Source: Clostridium sp. CAG:567 (lineage in GTDB: Bacteria; Bacillota; Clostridia; TANB77; CAG-508). Taken from it: a stretch of 17,302 nucleotides of DNA. Under the pieces are notes generated by a model, which searched no databases, was not told the DNA's origin, and saw only the letters and a program-made list of their open reading frames with translations. Shown piece by piece: positions 8,417-15,378 of this stretch (positions are counted from its first letter, which is position 1; every line of letters begins with the position of its first letter). The DNA lies in assembly GCA_000437855.1 (NCBI GenBank), contig FR902185.1:1-17302 (forward strand), written 5' to 3'. The translations under genes were made by a program, and so were the position numbers.

Positions 8417-9679
8417 TCAGAATATTCTTAGTACATCATTATAGGTAACTAAAATAGAAAGTCCAATTAATATTACAAATCCAGCCATTTGAATATATAT
8501 TTCCACCTTTTCATTTATTGGTTTTCTTCTAATCGCTTCTATAAGTAAAATAACAATTTTTCCTCCATCAAGTGGTGGAAATGGTAACAGATTTGTAAAT
8601 CCAAGTGATATAGACACAACTGCTAATATATAAGCAAAATCTGCAAATCCATTTGTTTCTGCAACTATTTCACCTATTCCGACTGGTCCAACCATTTGAT
8701 TAATTGATACATTTCCTGTAAACAATAATTTTAAATTATCAATAATAGATGAGCCAAAGTTTAAGGTTTCAAAATATGCATAATAAATGTTATTAGCAAA
8801 ATTATTTTCTGCCTTTTTTAAATATACTCCCATATAATAATTTGTCTGTACCTCTGGAGTAATTAGTGCATCTATTATTTCATTATTTCTTTCCACTGTA
8901 AACTTAATTTCTTTTCCTTCTGTCTTATTTATTTCTTCTAATAATTTTGTTACATCATTAAGTACATCAATATCATTTACCTTTAATATTACGTCTCCAG
9001 AAACTAATCCTTGCTGTTCAGCCGGACTTTTCGAATAAATTGCCGCTATTTTAGTGTTATTTTTTCCATTTGTCTGAATAGCAATTCCAGTATAATTATA
9101 TTTTTCAACCATAGGATCAATTATATTTGTTTCTTCTTTTCCGTTTCTTCTTATAATTAAATTTAAAGGTTCTCCATTGCTCTTATCCAATGCTTTATCT
9201 AAGTCTTTTTTATAATGAACTTTACGACCGTTCACTTTAATAATTTCATCACCCGATTGTAAGCCGGCAATTTCTGCGCCTGTACCAGATATAGGTCCAT
9301 CTATTATAGTAGAAACATTATTTCCGGTAAAACATAATAGTATAAAATAAACTATTAACGCAAATAAGATGTTTACAAGTCCACCTGCTGCAACAATTGC
9401 AATTCTCTTTGGTATACTTGCTTTACTAAAAGAACCTTCTTTTTCAGAACGTTCTTCTTCTCCTTCCATATTTACAAAACCACCAAGTGGAATAAGTCTT
9501 AATGCATACTTAGTTTCTTTTCCTTGTTTTTTCCATATTGTTGGTCCAAATCCTATTGCAAACTCATTTACTTTAATTTTACATAGTTTTGCAATTAAAA
9601 AATGTCCACCTTCATGAATAAATACAAGGAAACCAAGTATAAATGCAATTTTTAATATTGTAATAATCACTGAAATCAA
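8417..9679 (-). CDS. rseP: RseP/RasP-type site-2 zinc metalloprotease
   Basis: This intramembrane protease cleaves anti-sigma factors and signal-peptide remnants within the cytoplasmic membrane. The 420-residue product has a first membrane segment holding the zinc motif HEGGH (H22, E23, H26), two PDZ-like domains at roughly 125-195 and 205-275, and near the C-terminus the third zinc-ligand motif NLLPFPPLDGG (D371) followed by another membrane segment. Two PDZ domains resemble E. coli RseP; many Firmicute versions have one. The start is a TTG at 9677-9679 with AGGAG 9 bases upstream; no in-frame ATG is better placed. It follows cdsA by 12 bp. dxr, often found between these two genes, is missing. 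Function by family is secure; the substrate here is unknown. Confidence 0.95.
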   Translation of the reverse strand: MISVIITILKIAFILGFLVFIHEGGHFLIAKLCKIKVNEFAIGFGPTIWKKQGKETKYALRLIPLGGFVNMEGEEERSEKEGSFSKASIPKRIAIVAAGGLVNILFALIVYFILLCFTGNNVSTIIDGPISGTGAEIAGLQSGDEIIKVNGRKVHYKKDLDKALDKSNGEPLNLIIRRNGKEETNIIDPMVEKYNYTGIAIQTNGKNNTKIAAIYSKSPAEQQGLVSGDVILKVNDIDVLNDVTKLLEEINKTEGKEIKFTVERNNEIIDALITPEVQTNYYMGVYLKKAENNFANNIYYAYFETLNFGSSIIDNLKLLFTGNVSINQMVGPVGIGEIVAETNGFADFAYILAVVSISLGFTNLLPFPPLDGGKIVILLIEAIRRKPINEKVEIYIQMAGFVILIGLSILVTYNDVLRIF

Positions 9680-9691
9680 TTATACACTCTC

Positions 9692-10507
9692 CTATAATAA
9701 CAACATAAATAAAAAATATGCAAATGGTGCTGTAAATACAACACTATCAATTCTATCTAACATACCTCCATGTCCAGGTATTAAATTGCTAAAATCTTTA
9801 ATTCCAGTATATCTTTTTATACTAGATGCTGCTAAGTCTCCTATTTGACTTAAAACGCTTAATATAACTGTTATTAAAATAACATAACCATAATTAAATT
9901 CTATATGAAATATAAATTGACATATAACATTATAAATTACTGTTATTATAACTGCTCCTAATGTTCCACCTATACATCCCTCAATTGTTTTGTTTGGACT
10001 AATTTCCGTAAAATGATGTTTTCCTATGCTTTTTCCAACAACATAAGCAAATATATCAGTTCCCCATGCAGTTAAGAATAAAAACCAAATTAATATTTTT
10101 CCATGTAATAAATTTTCATGAATTATTGTAATATACATTAAAAATATTACTATGTAAAAGATTCCAAAGAAGGTTACTGCGATGTCTATTATATTTATTT
10201 TCAAATTTTTTATAATAACATATAAGAATAAAATACATAAACTTATTGGTAATAACAGTCCAATTGTTTTTAATATCCAACCGTCTGGTAATACATGAAT
10301 TAATGAAATCATTGCTGCAGTAGCATATCCTACCCAACTTACTGGATTGGCTTTTTCCCCAGTTCTAAACGCTTTGTAGAATTCATGTATACTCATAATT
10401 GCAATCAGGGCGACTGTTGCATCTACTACATATTGATTTCCAAAAATCAAAATAGCAGCAGCTATTGGGAATAAAATTAATCCTGATACTATTCTTTTTA
10501 TGTTCAT
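9692..10507 (-). CDS. cdsA: Phosphatidate cytidylyltransferase (CDP-diacylglycerol synthase)
   Basis: CdsA joins phosphatidic acid and CTP to make CDP-diacylglycerol, the precursor of membrane phospholipids. The 271-residue protein is strongly hydrophobic with about seven or eight membrane segments. It carries the family signature near the C-terminus, at about 229-252: S-I-K-R, then KD, then PGHGGMLDR. Upstream, DIFAYVVGKSIGKH (151-164) and SPNKTIEG (170-177) are also conserved family blocks. The ATG at 10507 has AAAGG about 10 bases upstream. It lies 22 bp after uppS and 12 bp before rseP and is clearly part of the same transcript. It appears full length. Confidence 0.96.
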   Translation of the reverse strand: MNIKRIVSGLILFPIAAAILIFGNQYVVDATVALIAIMSIHEFYKAFRTGEKANPVSWVGYATAAMISLIHVLPDGWILKTIGLLLPISLCILFLYVIIKNLKINIIDIAVTFFGIFYIVIFLMYITIIHENLLHGKILIWFLFLTAWGTDIFAYVVGKSIGKHHFTEISPNKTIEGCIGGTLGAVIITVIYNVICQFIFHIEFNYGYVILITVILSVLSQIGDLAASSIKRYTGIKDFSNLIPGHGGMLDRIDSVVFTAPFAYFLFMLLL

Positions 10508-10529
10508 AAATATTTAACCTTTCTATATT

Positions 10530-11237
10530 TTATTTTCCACCAAAATTACGATTTCTAGCTTCAAATTTAGATATTGCTTCATCCAAATCTTGCTCTGAAA
10601 AGTCTGGCCAATATTTTTTTATAAAATAAAATTCTGTGTATGCAAGTTGCCATAATAAGTAGTTACTAAGTCTCTGTTCTCCACTTGTACGTATTAACAA
10701 ATCTGGATCTGGCTGACCAGCTGTATAAAGGAATTTTGAAAATGTTTCTTCATTTATATCATCAATATCTAGTTTATTTTCTTTAACTTCTGTTGATATT
10801 CTTTTTACTGCTTTTACTATTTCATCTCTTCCACCATAATTAAATGCAATATTTAAAACTAACCCAGTATTATTCTCAGTCTCATGTAATATTTTAGTTA
10901 TACTCTTTTGTAGTCCTTCACCTAATTTAGATGTATCTCCAAGTACATTTATTTTTATGTTATCAAAGTCATTGCTACTTAAAAATTCTTCCAAGTATTT
11001 TTGAAGTAAAATCATAAGAGCACCAACTTCTTCTTTTGTCCTCTTCCAATTTTCAGTAGAGAACGCATATACAGTTAAGTATTTAATTCCTATCTCATTA
11101 GCATATTTTGCTATTCTTTTTAAATTTTCTGCTCCTTCTTTATGTCCTAGTCTATAATCCAATCCTTTTTCTCTTGCCCATCTGCGATTTCCATCCATTA
11201 TAATAGCAATATGTTGTGGTAATAACTTTTCTTCCAT
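10530..11237 (-). CDS. uppS: Undecaprenyl diphosphate synthase (cis-prenyltransferase)
   Basis: UppS adds isopentenyl units in cis to farnesyl diphosphate, making the C55 lipid carrier for peptidoglycan and other wall polymers. The 235-residue product has the MDGNRRWA motif with the catalytic aspartate D15, the FSTENW block at 59-64, and RTSGEQRLSNYLLW at 183-196, which binds isopentenyl diphosphate. The ATG at 11237 has AAAGGA a few bases upstream. It precedes cdsA by 22 bp but is separated from frr by about 200 bp containing palindromic element B. That may uncouple its expression from pyrH-frr. The length is normal and no key residue is missing. Confidence 0.97.
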   Translation of the reverse strand: MEEKLLPQHIAIIMDGNRRWAREKGLDYRLGHKEGAENLKRIAKYANEIGIKYLTVYAFSTENWKRTKEEVGALMILLQKYLEEFLSSNDFDNIKINVLGDTSKLGEGLQKSITKILHETENNTGLVLNIAFNYGGRDEIVKAVKRISTEVKENKLDIDDINEETFSKFLYTAGQPDPDLLIRTSGEQRLSNYLLWQLAYTEFYFIKKYWPDFSEQDLDEAISKFEARNRNFGGK

Positions 11238-11264
11238 ATTTTTCCTTTCTTATTACATAATTTT

Positions 11265-11439
11265 AATTTTAAAAAGAATTAGTAGATTGCAAGGCACAGT
11301 ATATTAAAAAGGCAAGTGCGCATACTTTTGTATGTTGCTGAGGCTGTTAAGGCTTTGCCTATTACAGCCTCAGTATGCAGTAGCTAACTGTGTTTTTAAT
11401 ATACTGTAACGTAGCAAGCTGCTGATTATTTTTAGAATT
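11265..11439. repeat. Palindromic element, copy B
   Basis: The 175-bp element has the same architecture and orientation as copy A, with outer arms at 11265-11280 and 11424-11439. A middle stem pairs ACAGTATATTAAAA with TTTTAATATACTGT, and an inner hairpin has perfect 10-bp arms (CTGAGGCTGT and ACAGCCTCAG) that copy A lacks. Two pairs that are T-A and A-T in copy A (3668-3752, 3672-3748) are both G-C in copy B (11285-11419, 11289-11415), so the fold is conserved by compensating changes. The right arm ends on a base of the frr stop codon. The element splits the pyrH-frr and uppS parts of the operon. Confidence 0.8.
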
Positions 11440-11987
11440 TATATACTCATAATTTCTTTTTCTTTATTAGCTAGCATATTGTCAATTTCTTCTACCTTTT
11501 TATCAGTTAATTTTTGAATTTCATTTTCTTCGTTTTTTAAATCATCTTCTGTTATTTCAGATTTTTTTTGCATTTCTTTTGCTTCATCCATTGCATCTCT
11601 TCTTATTGATCTTATTGCAACTTTAGCTTCTTCTGCTAATTTTCTAATATCTTTTACAAGCTCTTTTCTTCTTTCTTCATTTAATTCAGGAAAGTTCAAT
11701 CTTATTACTTTTCCATCATTATTTGGGTTAATTCCTATATCAGATTTTAATATTTCTTTTTCTATTTCTTTTAAAAGACTAGTATCCCAAGGTTGTATTA
11801 AAATCATTCTAGCTTCTGGTACTGAAATACCAGCAACTTGATTTATTGGTGTTGGAACACCATAATAGCTTACTGTAATTTTATTTAATATTGCAGGGTT
11901 TGCTCTACCTGCTCTTACTTCTGATAAATTTTCTTCAAAAACACTAATTGTTTTATCCATTTTTTCTTCATATACATTGTTTAACAT
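11439..11987 (-). CDS. frr: Ribosome recycling factor
   Basis: RRF, with EF-G, splits post-termination ribosomes so that subunits can be reused. The 182-residue product has the usual length of about 185 and the family's conserved blocks: ENLSEVRAGRANPAIL near the N-terminus, the YYGVPTPINQVAGISVPEAR segment of the second domain, GKVIRLNFPELNEERRKEL, and the charged C-terminal helix RSIRRDAMDEAKE. The ATG at 11987 is preceded by AGGAG at a slightly long spacing of about 11 bases. It follows pyrH by 22 bp, the usual pairing in bacteria. The stop codon touches palindromic element B. Confidence 0.98.
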   Translation of the reverse strand: MLNNVYEEKMDKTISVFEENLSEVRAGRANPAILNKITVSYYGVPTPINQVAGISVPEARMILIQPWDTSLLKEIEKEILKSDIGINPNNDGKVIRLNFPELNEERRKELVKDIRKLAEEAKVAIRSIRRDAMDEAKEMQKKSEITEDDLKNEENEIQKLTDKKVEEIDNMLANKEKEIMSI

Positions 11988-12009
11988 AATTCTTTTCTCT
12001 CCTCATAAT

Positions 12010-12726
12010 TTAATTTTTATTTCCAACAAAAGTACCTACTTTTTCACCTTTGATTGCTTTAATCATGTTTTCTGGTTCACTAATTGCAAATACTACAAGT
12101 GGTATATTATTATCTTTGCATAATGATATTGCAGTTGAATCCATTACTTTCAAATCTTTATTTAATACATCCATATATGTAATTTCATCAAATTTAGTAG
12201 CATTTGGATTTGTTTTTGGATCGTCCGAATAGACTCCATCAATTGTTTTTCCAACTAATATTGCATCAGCTTCTATTTCTGCTGCTCTTAGAGCTGCAGC
12301 TGTATCAGTAGTAAAAAATGGACTTCCTGTTCCTCCACTAAATATAACAACTCTTCCATTTGCTAAATGTTTATCAGCTTTTCTTTTTATATATTGCTCT
12401 GCAATTGTTCTCATTTCAACTGCGGTTTGAAGTCTAGCAGGGACTCCCCTAGATTCTAGTGCATCTTGTAAAGCTAATCCATTCATGCATGTAGCTAACA
12501 TTCCCATATAATCTGAAGTTGTTCTTTCCATTTCATGTCCATTCTTACCTCTCCAGAAATTTCCTCCTCCAACAACAATTGCTACTTCTGCATTAAGATC
12601 AACTAGTTCTTTTATTTTGTCACAAATTTTACCAATTGTTATTTCATTTACTCCAAATTTTGTTTCTCCTGCAAGAGCCTCACCACTTAACTTTAGTAAT
12701 ACTCTTTTATACTTTAGTTCAGACAA
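12010..12726 (-). CDS. pyrH: UMP kinase
   Basis: PyrH phosphorylates UMP to UDP in pyrimidine nucleotide synthesis and belongs to the amino-acid-kinase fold family. The 238-residue product has LKLSGEAL (11-18), the glycine-rich VVGGGNFWRG (51-60), SGGTGSPFFTTDTAAALRA (130-148) and GKTIDGVYSDDP (159-170), all typical of bacterial hexameric UMP kinases. The start is a TTG at 12724-12726 with AAGGAG about 11 bases upstream; no in-frame ATG or GTG precedes it. It is the first gene of the string here. The rpsB-tsf pair that normally precedes pyrH in Firmicutes is replaced by a divergent sortase gene, so pyrH must have its own promoter. Confidence 0.97.
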   Translation of the reverse strand: MSELKYKRVLLKLSGEALAGETKFGVNEITIGKICDKIKELVDLNAEVAIVVGGGNFWRGKNGHEMERTTSDYMGMLATCMNGLALQDALESRGVPARLQTAVEMRTIAEQYIKRKADKHLANGRVVIFSGGTGSPFFTTDTAAALRAAEIEADAILVGKTIDGVYSDDPKTNPNATKFDEITYMDVLNKDLKVMDSTAISLCKDNNIPLVVFAISEPENMIKAIKGEKVGTFVGNKN

Positions 12727-12764
12727 ATGTAAACACTCTCCTTAATATTAAATTTATATACCTT

Positions 12765-12793
12765 ATTCTATCATAGATTGTTTGTTTTTACAC
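12765..12793 (-). promoter_or_regulatory. Possible weak promoter of pyrH
   Basis: On the minus strand TAGAAT (12765-12770), preceded by TATGA, could serve as a -10, with a poor GTGTAA at -35 spacing (12788-12793). A promoter is expected because pyrH begins the operon and its upstream neighbour is divergent. The -35 matches only half of the consensus, so the exact site is uncertain. I see no clear promoter for the divergent sortase gene in the same gap. Confidence 0.3.
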
Positions 12794-12867
12794 CTTTTTT
12801 TTGAAAAAAATTATAAAAACTGAATTTTTTATTTAATAAACACAAATAATAATTAAAAGGTGATGTA

Positions 12868-13569
12868 ATGAATGAAATGTTAGCTAACAAAAAAAATAAT
12901 TTAAACTCCAAAATACATGTAGAATTCAGCAACGATATTTTTGAAATTCCCTATGATGAAAACAAAAAAATATTCCAATTAAAATTTTATTTCAAAAACA
13001 ATAAATATAAAATACAATTTTGGATTTCTTTTTGTATTGCAATTTTTAGTTGTTTTTTATTTTTATTTAATTATTTTACATCTCACCGTCAAGAACAAAT
13101 TTCAAAAAAATTGCTTAATAATTATAACCTTACTACTTTATATCAAGAAGATTTATCTAATATTGAAAATTCATCTAATGCCATCCCATTTGTAATAGGA
13201 ATGTTGCAAATTGATAAAATTAATCTGTGTTATCCAATTCTATCTGAAGTTTCAGACGACTTATTAAAAATATCTATTTGTAGATTTACTGGTCCAATGC
13301 CAAATGAAATAGGAAATTTATGTATTGTCGGTCACAATTATATAGATAATCGTTTTTTTAGTCGACTTAATGAATTGCAAATCAATGATCAAATAAACAT
13401 TTATGATTTAAGTGGTAATAAAATGGTGTATCAAATATTTGAAAAGTATGAAGTGTTATATAACGACACAAATTGTATTAGTCAAAATACAGCAAATAAA
13501 AAGATTGTTACACTTATTACATGTAACAATTTAGATAACTTAAAAAGATTAATCATAAAAGCAAAATAA
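12868..13569 (+). CDS. Sortase family transpeptidase
   Basis: Sortases cut LPXTG-type signals between T and G and attach the protein to the cell wall. This 233-residue protein has a hydrophilic N-terminal tail of about 50 residues, one membrane segment (about 51-70) and an extracellular catalytic domain. The catalytic set is visible: H156 in IVGHNY, C219 in TLITCNN and R227 in LKRLII, with normal spacing. The long N-terminal tail, presumably cytoplasmic, is unusual. The short C-R distance suggests a class A or D-like housekeeping type, but I cannot assign the class. The ATG has AAAAGGTGAT just upstream. Its likely substrate is the convergent LPQTG gene next door, with which it shares a terminator. 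Codon use is AT-rich like its neighbours. Confidence 0.88.
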   Translation: MNEMLANKKNNLNSKIHVEFSNDIFEIPYDENKKIFQLKFYFKNNKYKIQFWISFCIAIFSCFLFLFNYFTSHRQEQISKKLLNNYNLTTLYQEDLSNIENSSNAIPFVIGMLQIDKINLCYPILSEVSDDLLKISICRFTGPMPNEIGNLCIVGHNYIDNRFFSRLNELQINDQINIYDLSGNKMVYQIFEKYEVLYNDTNCISQNTANKKIVTLITCNNLDNLKRLIIKAK

Positions 13570-13596
13570 GAAGAGTGTTTAATCTCTTCTTATTTT
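13563..13596. terminator. Bidirectional terminator between the sortase and LPQTG genes
   Basis: Perfect 13-bp arms AAAATAAGAAGAG (13563-13575) and CTCTTCTTATTTT (13584-13596) surround an 8-base loop. A T-rich tail follows on the plus strand, and A-rich sequence on the other side gives T's for minus-strand transcripts. The hairpin overlaps the sortase stop codon (13567-13569) and lies a few bases after the stop of the convergent gene. Confidence 0.88.
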
Positions 13597-13601
13597 TATT
13601 A

Positions 13602-13934
13602 TTAAATATTTCTATAATCTTTTACTTTTTTATACGCATAAATTGCAGATAATATACATACTGCTATAAATATAAATAATGTTGTATCTTCTGCAACGCC
13701 TGTTTGAGGTAATTTATTTTCAGTAGAGGTATCAGTGTTAGCATTTAATACTGCGTTATTATTAGTATTTTCATTATTATTTGCTTGATTGTTATCTGTA
13801 TTACTATTATTTAAATCTTCGTTTGTCTCTATAACAGGTAGTCCTTCTTCATTTGATGCATATACAACTGGTGCAATTGCCATAATAATCATAACGATTG
13901 CTATAAATATTAACATAATTTTTCTATTTTTCAT
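13602..13934 (-). CDS. Miniature LPXTG (LPQTG) cell-wall-anchored surface protein
   Basis: This 110-residue protein is built only from export and anchoring parts. It has a signal peptide (1-26, basic start, hydrophobic core, probable cleavage VVYA|SN), an Asn/Thr-rich low-complexity stretch (about 36-73), and a sorting signal with LPQTG at 75-79, a hydrophobic segment (about 85-101) and the positive tail YKKVKDYRN. Sortase cleavage would leave about 52 residues on the wall, with no recognisable domain. I start it at the ATG at 13934, which AAAGGAG precedes by 10 bases; a TTG at 13943 lies too close to that site. A good promoter lies upstream at 14025-14053. It converges on a sortase gene, its probable processing enzyme. 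Its function is unknown; a spacer, a bacteriocin-like peptide or an adhesion peptide are all possible. Confidence 0.85.
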   Translation of the reverse strand: MKNRKIMLIFIAIVMIIMAIAPVVYASNEEGLPVIETNEDLNNSNTDNNQANNNENTNNNAVLNANTDTSTENKLPQTGVAEDTTLFIFIAVCILSAIYAYKKVKDYRNI

Positions 13935-14024
13935 AATCCTCAATCTCCTTTTTCTTTAGATAATATTTTGCTTACTATAGTATTTACCCTATTTAAAAAT
14001 ATTATACATCTCTCATACATATAT

Positions 14025-14053
14025 ATTTTATACTCATATTCAATAATAGTCAA
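14025..14053 (-). promoter_or_regulatory. Promoter of the LPQTG surface protein gene
   Basis: On the minus strand TTGACT (14048-14053) and TAAAAT (14025-14030) are 17 bp apart, a near-consensus sigma-A promoter. It lies just after the ychF stop codon and gives a leader of about 85 nt before the ATG at 13934. The surface protein is therefore probably transcribed on its own rather than from ychF. Confidence 0.7.
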
Positions 14054-14087
14054 GCTATTTTGCAAAATTTTGTCATTTTTTTTGATT

Positions 14088-15179
14088 TTATACATTAAAT
14101 CTAAATAAAACAACATCTCCATCTTGAATAACATATTCTTTTCCTTCTGATCTCATTAGTCCTTTTTCTTTTACAGAATTTATAGATCCCTCTCTTATTA
14201 AATCATCATACGAAACAATTTCTGCACGTATAAATCCTCTTTCAATGTCACTATGTATTTTTCCTGCAGCTTGAGGTGCTTTAGTACCTTTTTTTATTGT
14301 CCATGCTCTTACTTCTGGTTCTCCAGCTGTTAAGAATGACATTAATCCAAGTAAATCATAACTTGCTTTAATAACTTTATCTAATCCTGATTCCTTAAGT
14401 CCCAAAGCTTCTAGCATTTCTTTTTCTTCGTCGTCAGTCAAACTTGCCAATTCTTCTTCAATTTTTACGCAAAGAGCTATTACTTCTGCTCCTTGTTCTT
14501 TTGCATATTCCTTTACAAGCTTTACTTTTTCATCATTTTCAGCATTATTTAATTGTTCCTCTGAAACATTTGCGACATATAAAATCGGTTTCATTGTAAG
14601 CAAAAATGCATCTTTTATAATTTCTTTTTCTTCTTCTGTAAAAGCAATAGTTTGTGCTAGCTTGCCTTCTTCTAATACTTTCTTTATCTTCTCAAAAACA
14701 TCAAGTTCTTCTTGATATTTTTTGTCTGCTTTTATTTTCTTTTTAGCATTATCTATTCTTTTATCAACGGTTTCTATATCTGCAAATATAAGTTCTAAGT
14801 TAATAGTTTCAATATCACGTATTGGATTTATACTTCCATCTACATGAACAATATTAGAGTCTTCAAAACATCTAACAACTTCAACAATACTATCAACCTC
14901 ACGTATATGTGATAAGAATTTATTTCCTAGTCCTTCCCCATGACTTGCTCCTTTTACAAGCCCTGCTATATCAACAAATTCAATAACTGCAGGTGTTACT
15001 TTTTGTGGATTATAAATTTCAGCTAATTTATTTAGCCTTTCGTCTGGCACCGCCACTACACCAACATTAGGCTCAATTGTACAAAATGGATAATTTGCAC
15101 ATTCAGCTCCAGCTTTAGTTATTGCATTAAATAATGTACTTTTACCTACGTTGGGTAACCCAACTATTCCCATTTTCAT
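14088..15179 (-). CDS. ychF: Redox/ribosome-associated ATPase YchF (OLA1 family)
   Basis: YchF is a conserved Obg-related P-loop NTPase that binds ribosomes and, unusually for its group, prefers ATP. The 363-residue product has the P-loop GLPNVGKS (7-14), the switch II motif DIAGLVKGASHGEGLG beginning at 70, a helical charged region (about 130-165) and a C-terminal TGS domain ending in the typical FRFNV. The fourth nucleotide-binding motif reads NVSE (204-207) instead of the NKxD of GTPases, as expected for the ATP-binding YchF/OLA1 group. The first ATG at 15179 is preferred over that at 15173, because AGGAGG lies 11 bases before it. The length is normal and it appears intact. Confidence 0.97.
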   Translation of the reverse strand: MKMGIVGLPNVGKSTLFNAITKAGAECANYPFCTIEPNVGVVAVPDERLNKLAEIYNPQKVTPAVIEFVDIAGLVKGASHGEGLGNKFLSHIREVDSIVEVVRCFEDSNIVHVDGSINPIRDIETINLELIFADIETVDKRIDNAKKKIKADKKYQEELDVFEKIKKVLEEGKLAQTIAFTEEEKEIIKDAFLLTMKPILYVANVSEEQLNNAENDEKVKLVKEYAKEQGAEVIALCVKIEEELASLTDDEEKEMLEALGLKESGLDKVIKASYDLLGLMSFLTAGEPEVRAWTIKKGTKAPQAAGKIHSDIERGFIRAEIVSYDDLIREGSINSVKEKGLMRSEGKEYVIQDGDVVLFRFNV

Positions 15180-15227
15180 TTAGAGTGCTTCCTCCTATTA
15201 CTAATATTCTTATTTGCAATAAAAAAT

Positions 15228-15248
15228 TGAATAATTATTCGTTATTCA
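15228..15248 (-). terminator. Likely terminator after tRNA-Thr
   Basis: TGAATAA (15228-15234) and TTATTCA (15242-15248) form a 7-bp stem with a 7-base loop, and on the minus strand it is followed by ATTTTTT. It lies 23 bases after the tRNA 3' end and before ychF. The stem is AT-only, so it may be weak and let some transcripts run into ychF. Confidence 0.5.
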
Positions 15249-15271
15249 GTTTATTTTTTATATAAAGACTT

Positions 15272-15347
15272 TGGAGCTTCCAGCCGGAATCGAACCGGCG
15301 ACCCCAGCCTTACCATGGCTGTGCTCTACCTACTGAGCTATAGAAGC
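15272..15347 (-). tRNA. tRNA-Thr (anticodon GGT)
   Basis: The 76-nt gene folds into a full cloverleaf. The acceptor stem is GCTTCTA with TGGAAGC (one G-T pair), the D arm is GCTC/GAGC, and the anticodon stem CAGCC/GGCTG has the loop ATGGTAA. The T arm is GCCGG-TTCGATT-CCGGC. The encoded 3' end is T-CCA. Bases 34-36 are GGT, which reads the threonine codons ACC and ACU. It lies 31 bp after the sigH stop on the same strand, so it may be cotranscribed with sigH; I see no separate strong promoter between them. Confidence 0.96.
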
Positions 15348-15353
15348 ATTTGT

Positions 15354-15374
15354 GTCAAGAAACTTGTTCTTGAC
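15354..15374 (-). other. Perfect 8-bp hairpin between sigH and tRNA-Thr
   Basis: GTCAAGAA (15354-15361) and TTCTTGAC (15367-15374) pair perfectly around a 5-base loop. The hairpin sits exactly in the short gap between the sigH stop codon and the tRNA 5' end. No T-run follows on the minus strand, so it is not a classical terminator. It could protect the sigH mRNA 3' end or guide processing of a joint transcript. Confidence 0.45.
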
Positions 15375-15378
15375 TTAT

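Noticed and set aside
14056..14087. CAAAATTTTG palindrome and T-run after ychF as a terminator
   Set aside because: The palindrome has no loop and is AT-only, and its T-run is on the wrong strand for ychF transcripts.
13940..14134. 64-codon minus-strand ORF overlapping the ychF 3' end
   Set aside because: It lies in another frame over the ychF end, then covers the promoter and ribosome binding site of the LPQTG gene. It has no good start signal and resembles no family.
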